DNA from: Ascarosepion bandense
Taxonomy: Eukaryota; Mollusca; Cephalopoda; Sepiida; Sepiidae
Assembly (NCBI GenBank): GCA_037127315.1
Contig: JBBBDQ010001617.1
Span: forward strand, 254,501-318,500
Reading direction: 5' to 3'
DNA: 64,000 bases
Shown: one piece after another, positions 38,627 to 49,171 of the stretch
Numbering within the stretch: the first letter of the stretch is position 1
Layout of the letters: the number at the start of each line of letters is the position of its first letter
The notes under the pieces: model-generated
What the model saw: only the letters and a program-made list of their open reading frames with translations
The model's database searches: none
What the model was told of the DNA's origin: nothing
Program-made: the position numbers and the translations under genes

Positions 38627-39726
38627 GATTTTCTGCACTATTGTAAGAACTGCAACCTTGAAACTTCTGAATATCGTTTATGTTTTTGTCTATGAGTGTA
38701 TCAAATTTGAACCAAATCGAACCACTCTTTCTATAACACGATTTTTTCGATTATTGATTTGACATTTATCGGGGGGTACCTCAATACAAAACCTAGCTAA
38801 GACGCTTATAGTACAACTGTGTAAATTTTTAAGAAAATCAATTCAGCCGTTTCGGAGTCTATAGGTAACGGACACACACAAAGTTCCATTTATAAATAAG
38901 TTTAGATTTAGATTAGATTTGCTTAGTCACAAGTTCTTTGTCAACCTTTTATGTCATCTGACTGCCTTCCCTTGATAATTATACATGACATGCGAGCTGG
39001 GAGTTTGTTCAGATTAAATTATAACTTGTACCAAATTTATAAAGAGTCTGACACATCAAGTTATATACAATTCAACAAGTTTAAGTAGGTGAAAAGGTGA
39101 AATCATAGTTTACTTTCAGAAATAATAAACTAGGATTTCACCTTTTTTGACAATTGCAGTTTAGAACATTATCATTCAGTTGGAGGCTCTTGTCTAACCT
39201 GAAATGTACAAGTTGAACTCTGATGATGTTGAAAATTTTCAGGGTTTTACCTTAATTTGTAATATACAATCTTGCTCTTTTTCACCAACCTTTACGAGAA
39301 GAGTATTTTTCAAAATGACTTTTTTTTTTTTTTTACAACACACACACACACACTACCGGCCATAATTATTAGGCCACTCCAGTTTTTTAACAGAAATGAT
39401 GTATTTCATACTATCTTTAGTGGATATTTCTAAATGAAAATAAAATGGCTCTTTTGTTATTAATTTGCAAAATTTTACAAAGCAAGGAAGCAAAGATGAA
39501 CTCGTCTGAATCACCCTAAATTTTCTTTATTCTTTCATTGATTAAACTGCAATATAGGTAATTATTAAATATCTATAAATTCATTTGATGCACATGTTAT
39601 TGTTCAGTATTAACAAAAGAACCATTCTATTTTTATTTACAATTATTCACTTGGCAATAAGTCCTAAAAAACAGTCTGAAATACATTTTTTTAAAACACT
39701 GGGTGGCCTAATAATTATGGCCAGTA

Positions 39727-39778
<52 letters not shown>

Positions 39779-40459
39779 TCACACAAATACAAGCTTAAAA
39801 ATGGAATAAATTGAAATTAGATTGATTTATGCAAGTTATTAATGATGGTAATGTTTATTTACTGCCATAGTATCATTAATCAGTCAGTTAAGTGCAATAC
39901 GTGATACATGTGTCGGGCAATCATGTCTCAAAAGAGACATGACTGAGCAGAAGATTTTCCCACAGTAGATTGCCATTATTTTTTTCGGTAGATTGGTTGC
40001 CAACCAAGGTTATAGAACCTAATCTGTCCTGTTATTTAACCCATATCTGGAAGGAAGAGATGGACTAATACCTATCCCAAAGGTATTTGGGCATAAGTGA
40101 ATGCAACAAATTCAACTGGAATTTGAACTCGGTTCTCTGATATCCACTGTACCACAACGCACATCTAAACTTATTTATAAATGGAACTTTGTGTGTGTGT
40201 GTGTGTGTGTGTGTGTCCGTTATCTATAGACTCCAAAACAGCTGAACAGATTTACTTGAAAATTTACACAGTTGTACTATAAGTGTCTGTGAGTGTGCTT
40301 AGCTAGGTTTTCTGTCAAGGTACCCCTGATAATCAAAAAACTGGGTTATAGAAGGAGTGGTCCGATTTTAATCAAATTTGATACACTCATAGACAAAGAC
40401 ATAAGAAACGATATTCTGAAGTTTCAAGGTTGCAGTTCTTACAATAGTGCAGAAAATCG

Positions 40460-40504
<45 letters not shown>

Positions 40505-42321
40505 CAGGCAAGATGTTTGTGTGTGTGTCTGTTTATCTGCCTGTATGTCTATATTTTTTCAGCCCTTTTATTTTAGTTTTTGCTTCAGGTTTGGCTCTAA
40601 GTAAGTATAATTGTAATTCAGCCATAATACCATTTACTCAGAGGACTTATTTAGCCTTCAAAATTCAGTTTACAACAAAAAAAAAAACTTATTCGATATC
40701 AGGAAATTAAAATCTGACTTACATCCATTCATTTTTCTTTTAGTCTTCGGTTTCGCTTTAACTGGAAACAACTATAGCTTTTTAGTCTTTCATGCCAGCG
40801 TTCAAAGAGTCTGAACTCCAGAACTATGGATTAGTTTTAAAGCTTTCATTGCACCTGAGCAACGCCAGGCTATACTGCTAGTCCTTAATAGTATCATCAA
40901 TAACTTGCATAAGTCAATCCAATTTCATTTATTCCCTAACTCTATTAATAAGGAAGTTCTTGACAATTCAAAACTTAAATACTTTAGAATACACTGTTCA
41001 AAACAACGTAGGCAGAAATAAGCAGAAACAATGTAAACGTAAAATTACTTCAGTCATAATATCCAAGCAGCGGGAAATTCTAAATTTAATTCATAAACAT
41101 TGCTACCACTCACCCACACTAAAAAATATTTAACAAAAATAATTTTAGTTATAGTTGCATTTAGAACATAAATATATTTCACAACATAATACGATATCAA
41201 ATACTTGACCCACCTGAATAATAATAGTTAGCCGACTACTAATCATAGAAATCCTTCTAAAAATAATTGCAACTGCCGAAAATATAAGCCCTACCCAGTG
41301 AATGGCCAGTGTAAATTTGAAAATATTATTTATGGAGCTCACATCCAGTCGGGTGATGTTAAATTCTATTTTGGAGCAACTGCCAATAAGTGGAAATATC
41401 ATTTCAATAACTATATGTTGTCATTAAACAACAGTAAATACAGCAAAAACACCACTTAATCCATAAATTATTGGAAATTATAAAAACAAACCAATTATAA
41501 CCTGGAATATCATCGCTAAACCCAAATCTTATGATAGAAAAGGAAACAGATGTAAGATGTCTTTTTAGAAAAACTGATCTTAATTCATAATTCTAAAACC
41601 ATAAAGTTTCATTAAAATCATAAATTTATAACCCTAATCTACTTGACAAAAAAAGTGAATTACTGACCACATGCTGCCATAGAAAAAATTGATTGATGCA
41701 GACTCTTCTATTTCTTTGTTTCTTTCTCACTCCTTTACTTTCACACCTTTCTTTCTTTTCCCCAAAATTGAAAGTTTTAATGTTTTTAATTTTGTTATAC
41801 AATTTTCGTCTATTTAAATTTCACTCTTTATAAATTAAAAAATAGTACCTCAATATTATAAGATTTAACTCCCATGAAAATTGAGTGAACTTAAAATCAA
41901 ACCTATTAAACGGTCAGTTCGTAATATGCACCTGATGACTGCGTAATGCATGAAAATCTGAGTCGTGTCACCAACATATTACGGAAACTTTTAGAGATTA
42001 ACAAAATGGAATTAATGACGGACATATTTAATTTGTTCGTCTGAACATTACTTTTAATATTAAATATGTCAGTTCCGTTACTTTCTGTAACATTGTTTAC
42101 ATTATGATACATTTCAGAGCAGAGATAATTATTTACGAGAACTTGAAAAATTATATGTTTATAAGGTTTATTTGGGCTTTGTTTAGACTGAAATCATTTG
42201 TAGTTGAGCGGTCTAAGATGCATCAGATCAATTGATGACTTCCCCTATGTTGTTAGGCGTCGCAGGTTCAAATCCTGCTAAATAAGACATTTTCCTAACA
42301 AAAATTTCTCAAATATTTAGG

Positions 42322-42374
<53 letters not shown>

Positions 42375-45300
42375 AAAAGTGCAAGAAGCCATGAACGTTT
42401 TGTTTAAAGTATAGATTTATTCTTATTTATATTACTTGCTTCTTCTTAGTGCCCATAATGGTATTTGTGATGCTACACGTGTTTCGAGTCTAAAGTTGAC
42501 TCTCTTCAGGTGAATTAACTTGTTACTTCACATACAGAGATCCAATGGCTTTTCTCATGGCCAAGGTGTCGTGTATAAATACATAAGTCAGAGGGCTCAT
42601 GTGTGTGGGGTTGGGTTTCAACTGATATATAGACTTATCCCTCACTTTATGACCACAGTCATCCTTCTCTCATGCTTCTTTCTCCATCCACTCCATTCTC
42701 ATCAGTATTCTCATCCTTCTCTTACCCACTTCTTGACACCCCCTATAACCTGTCACTCTTTCTCATAACTTTCCTCCCATGTAATCCCCCTGCAAAACAG
42801 TGGCAGTAAAATGCCTTGTTTGGGGCGATATGATTATAGAAAAAAAAGTAATTGTACCAAATAGTTAATTTGATAAGCACACAAGCCAACAAATTGGTTT
42901 AAGCATTAACATTCATTTGTCACTTAAAAAAAGATTCCATTAGAAATTCAAATCTAATATACAAATATACTAATAGGAGAAAATCTCACTAAACTGTGAA
43001 GTTCTATCAGTTTTAATATAAGATAAGCAAGCAAAAATACACATTCGGATATACATTAGAAAAATTACTGCAGAGTAATGACACTAATTCATTAAGCAAC
43101 ATCGATATTTTATTTATTACTACGTTTAATAAACATATGTAGAAGTGATTAAAAAGAAAGAAACTCAACATCTGTCAGCTGAGTTCAGAATTGCGTCCCA
43201 GAAAATGGCTGTAATAATATTTGTGAGAAAACAAAAATTCTTTTGACTTTCATGGAACATGTTGAGTGGTAAATAAATACCTGGGTCTTCAATTTCAGAA
43301 GCATATTCAAAGGCAAACAGAAGACTTCCTCTGACCGGGAAAGCATGAACAGCAATATGCATAAGGAGCTGAAAGACAAAATTTAAATATTTAAGGTTTT
43401 TTTTTTTCTTCTCTGCCTGAACAAAAGAAAAAAAAATCATGCATTTCGAAAGAAAATTATTGGCAGTGCCAGGAGTTGGTGTTTCATTCTAATTTTTTCA
43501 TTGTATTTGTCTAGCATTCTTTTTTTTTTTTTTAATAATCATATCGCCCCAAGCAAAGGCATTTTACTGCTACTGTTTCGCAGGGAGTTACTTAGGAGGA
43601 AAGTTATGAAAAAGAGTGACAGGTTATTGGGAGTGTCAGGAAATGGGTAAGAGAAGGATGAGAATACTGATGAGAGTGAAGTGGATAGAAAAAGGAGCAT
43701 GAGAGAGGATGCAGGTTAGTGAGGTAGGAGATGACTATTAACTTTACATTTAAAGTATGCATACAAGAAATTGGGGGGGAGGGGGCAGTATAAGATCTGT
43801 CCAAATTATATTGACATCCAAGTGCTTTTAAGTAAACTATTAGCCATTAGGATGTGCGTTGTGGCGCAGTGGATATCGGCTCGGAACGAGAAATCAGGAA
43901 GCCGAGTTCGAATTCCTTGCATTCACTTATGCACAAATACACTTGGAAAAGGTATTAATTCGTCTCTTCCCTCCAGTTATGGGCTAAATAATAGGACAGA
44001 TTGGGTTCTGCAGCCTTAGTCGGCAACCAGTCTACCGCAGAAAGTAATGGCAACCTACTGCGGGATAATCTTCTGCCTAGTCAGTCATGTCTCTTTCGAG
44101 ACATGATCGCCCAAACTGTATCACGTATGGCACTTAACTGACTGATTAGCCATTATCAAGGATGTTTTTGTTTGCTATATTAAACTGAACAAAAACATCC
44201 TTGATAATAGCTAATAGTAATTTTGGTTTGGTTTGGTTCACAGCATATCAACCTCAATGGGTCATTTAATGCCGACAAAGTTTTTATAATAAATTTATAT
44301 GAATAGAATATATTTTCTTTGTAAAGTGGGTTTTGTTGAGAGTCAGATGTATTGCTGGTAATATTTTCAAAGACATATTTTTGTTGGTAACACTTTCCTT
44401 CAAAATCGTATTTTTGTTGGTAAATACTTCATAGCATTTTGACCTCGGTTTGGGGGTTAACTTTTTACACATAGCTGGGTCTCTAACATTTGCTACCACT
44501 CCAGGTAAGGGCTGGGTGGCTGAATGACCAATTAAGACAGAATAAGACCAGTTTAGACTGGTTTTGAACCTATCCACCGCTCACGTGATGGATAGCTAAT
44601 GTTTGACCAATAACCTGGGCACACGCACTCATGTTCCCCACATTAAAAAAAAAAGACCTTGTGTCACATCTCTCTCAAGTGGGGGAGAAGAGTAAATATC
44701 ACCACTCTGGGTAAGGGTGTACCTGGGAAAAAAGCAATTACAACCTTACAACCTCCCAATTAGAGGCCTTGTTGCCGAATGCAGTTTATACCCAGGACTA
44801 ATAGTAATTTGTGGTGGTAATTTTCAGCACATTGTTTATGAACACACCCACAAGATTACCATCAGAATCTATATACAAAAAGTACTCTATTTTTTTCATA
44901 CCAAAACTAATACTACATAAACAAAATCTTTTGGTTAAAAAGGTGACACCATTATTCCTATAAATACCTGAAAATTTTCATGCCAGTAGGTCAAGTCAGT
45001 TTCCTAATATCGTGTCTAAAGTACAAATATTCAGTGTGCACACCTCGGATTTTTGTTTTTATGCCAGATAAAAGATAGATCCTCAAGCTAAAACCATCCA
45101 AAAAATTCAGTAGATATTTGGTGAGGATCAGTCAGTTAAGTGCCATGCACGATACATACTTAAGCGATCATGTCTCGAAAGAGACATGACTGACTTGCCA
45201 ACCAGGGCTATAGAACCCACTCTGTCCTATCTAAACTATAGCTAGTAGAAGAGATGGATTAATACCTTTCCCCAAGGGTATTTGCACGTTAAATGAATTC

Positions 45301-48300
45301 AATAAATTCAACCGGAATTCAAACAGCTCTCTTGATTTCTTGTTCTAAGCTGACACCCACTGCACCACAACACACAGAATACCATGGACAAAACTCAGAT
45401 CAACCACTTCTAACATGGTGACAACTCGATAGAAAGAGAGAGAGACATGCACAGGTGGGCCATTGGCAATTCAAAATGAGGAACTGATTAAAAAGTTAAA
45501 GCGATTAGCCATGAAAGAATCAAGGAAATTGATAATGAAATGGGAATAAGCACAGAGTGGGAGCATTCCATTTTAATGTAGGATTTGTGTAGGTAAGGAA
45601 TGTAAGTGAAATGCATCCTCAAGGTTCTGGCAGAACAGTAGAAGCAACTCTGCATGGAAATCGATCAGGACATGCTGCATTGTGCAAAGCACAAGCTAGA
45701 CATCATGAATAAAATCATTACTGGTGATGAGACATTGGTTTATGGTTAAAACAGAGAAAAAAAAAGGTTCCATTCCTCCCAATCCCCAAGATCCAAAAAA
45801 GTACAACAGATTCACAGCAATGTGAAAGTAATGTTGACTTTATTTACATTGTTTGGACTATTGTCCTTACCTTTATTGCTATTATAATGACGTTTCAGCT
45901 GTTGTATGCACCAACCTTCTTCAGATGCTAAGAATTTTGAACTGAATCCTTCATTTCAATCGCTGAGGTATATAAATCTCATTCCATGTGTGATGCTACT
46001 TCCAGTAACCATGTAGTTATCTCCCTTTAATTAAACTCTCTAAGTTATTTGTTTATAACTGCTGTATCCTGGTATTGAACTCCCAATTCTTTGGGCCACA
46101 TCACTGGGAATAACCAACACCTATATCCACTGATAGAGAACACCATTAGAAACTATGTAAACTTAAGCAATCAGCACATATGCTAAACCACAAAAATCTC
46201 CTAAGCCAACCAAGCATAGAAATGAATACAATATGGGAACCAAAAATATGAAGTGCTAGAGAAAATCATTAATGTCAAAGATTGCAATATGAGCTCTGGT
46301 TAAAAAAAATGGTTACTGAGACATTAGGTGTATAAGTCTCAAAAATATGGTCTTCTTCATAAAGTTGAAATAATTGATAAACTTAAGGGATCAGCACATA
46401 TGCTAGACTACAAAATCTCCTAAGCCGACCAAGCATAGAAATGAATACAATATGGGAACCAGTAATATGAAGTGCTAGAGAAAATCATTAATGTCAAAGA
46501 TTGCAATATGAGCTCTGGTTAAAAAAAAAATGATTACTGAGACATTAGGTTTATAAGTCCCCAAAATAATAATCTTAATAAACTTAACTTAAGGAATCAG
46601 CACAAAAATCTCCTAAGCCAACCAAGTATAGAAATGAATACAATATGGGAACCAGTAATATGAAGTGCTAGAGAAAATCATTAATGTCAAAGATTGCAAT
46701 ATGAGCTCTGGTAAAAAAAAAATGATTACTGAGACATTAGGTTTATAAGTCCCCAAAATAATAATCTTAATAAACTTAACTTAAGGAATCAGCACAAAAA
46801 TCTCCTAAGTCAACCAAGCATAGAAATGATACAATATGGGAACCAGTAATATGAAGCGCTAGAGAAAATCATTAATGTCAAAGATTGCAATATGAGCTCT
46901 GGTTAAAAAAAAATGATTACTGAGACATTAGGTTTATAAGTCCCCAAAATAATAATCTTAATAAACTTAACTTAAGGAATCAGCACAAAAATCTCCTAAG
47001 CCAACCAAGTATAGAAATGAATACAATATGGGAACCAGTAATATGAAGTGCTAGAGAAAATCATTAATGTCAAAGATTGCAATATGAGCTCTGGTTAAAA
47101 AAAAATGATTACTGAGACATTAGGTTTATAAGTCCCCAAAATAATAATCTTAATAAACTTAACTTAAGGAATCAGCACAAAAATCTCCTAAGTCAACCAA
47201 GCATAGAAATGAATACAATATGAAAACCAGGAATACGAAGTGCTAGAGAAAATCATTAATGTCAAAGATTGCAATATGAGCTCTGGTTAAAAAAAAAATG
47301 ATTACTGAGACATTAGGTTTATAAGTCCCCAAAATATGGTCTTCTTAATAAAGTTGAAATAATTTTTTTTTTTTTTTTTAATCATATCACCCCAAGCAAG
47401 GCAGTAACGCCACTGATGTGCAGGGGGGCTACATAGGAGTGAAAAGATTGGAAAAGAGAAAACTGGAAACCGCATCCTAAACAGGAAACAAGGGATGAGC
47501 CTCTTCACCTGTTCAATAGACGTGGGTGGAGTGTGAACCGGGCGATAGTTTAGTCTATCTACTCCAAAAACCTAAGAAATTAGCACATATGCTAAGCCAC
47601 AAAATCTCCCAATCCGACCAAGCATAGAAATGAATACAATATGGGAGCCAGGAATACGGTGTGCTAGAGGAAATCATTAGCATCAAAGATTGCAATATGA
47701 ACTCAGGTAAAAAAAATTGTTACTGCAACATTAGGTCTATAAGTCCCAAAAATTCATACACTGATGTCCTTAAGGAAACATGGCCCAGTGGATATAGGCA
47801 TTTGTTAATTCCAGTGACTTGACCCAAAGAGTTGTGAGTTCAATACCAGGCTACAGCAGTGGCAAACAAGTAACTTACAGGGAGATAAGTCATGGATACC
47901 AAAAGAGGCATTACTGTGCAAAGAATGAAGATCATATATATTTTTTAAAAAAAACATTAAAATGTGACAATTATTCGATTTTTGTAAGAATTTCCAAATC
48001 AGGTTGTTTTTATTGTTTTTTGGGGGGTTTTTTCCCCCCCACTGCAAAAAAGACTAAAATTTCCCATACTAATCTTTGGCCCACTGCTGAGAAAAAAAAA
48101 AAAGATTTTTAAAAAAAAATTTCAAACATACTAGAAAAGATTTTATTCCTTTTTAGGATATTAGAAATTTAATTAAATAATCAAAAATACTTTGGTTTTT
48201 CTACTTAATAAGGGTAAAGATTTTAATGGCAAAACTTTGTTTTCATCAAGTTTGAGGCATTTTTTCCTCATGGTATGTGCTTTTTTACAGCAAAAAAGTG

Positions 48301-49126
48301 GAGGCACCTGTAATAGTATTACTTGAAGTCATCCATGCAAGTAGATGGGTTTGCAACTTTGACTACCAGTGTCATGTAATAGCACATAAAATTTGGCATA
48401 GTGATATAAACTAGCATTTGTTGCCCAGATGATAATATCCTCAAGTATTAAGAATTTTTGTTTAAACATTTGAAGAGCATTTTACATAAAAAAACAGAAA
48501 AAAAATCTAGTTTTTAACTGCTAATGTTAGACTTTAATAATAATAAATAAAGTACTTTAATTCAAATTTAATTTAAAATGACTGTCATCAATACCTACCA
48601 TCTTTTCCTATTCAAGTTGCTCTCAAATACAATGAAATTGTTTCTATGCAATACAAATTACAAACTATTTCTACATCCAGCATCTATTTTTGACTTTATC
48701 CATCCTTCCACTTTTTAAAGTCAAAAAATACTTTTGCACTTTAACAGAAAACCAAATATGTCATTCCATTTGATAAAAAATAGCGAATGACCTCCAGGGT
48801 CAACTTCACATGATCTGCGTTTTGAATGGCTAGTAGTTATCGATGTAAAAATTGGGTTACTGGGTGAGTGAGTGAGTTTTGTTTAATGGCATATCAACCT
48901 CTGTGGGTATTTTAATGCCAAAAAGGTAGGGTTTTAAGGGGTTTTTTTTATGTTTGGTTATAATGAGAAGGTTGATTTAGTCAGAATTTAACAAAATTTT
49001 TTTTATTTTAGTAAACTGAAAACGTATTCTAGTTTTGTATTCAAAAATGTTTTGCTGAGAATTTTTCCCTTCAAAAATGTGTTGTGGTAATTTTTTTCTT
49101 CAAAAATGTATATTTTTCTATAAAAG

Positions 49127-49171
<45 letters not shown>

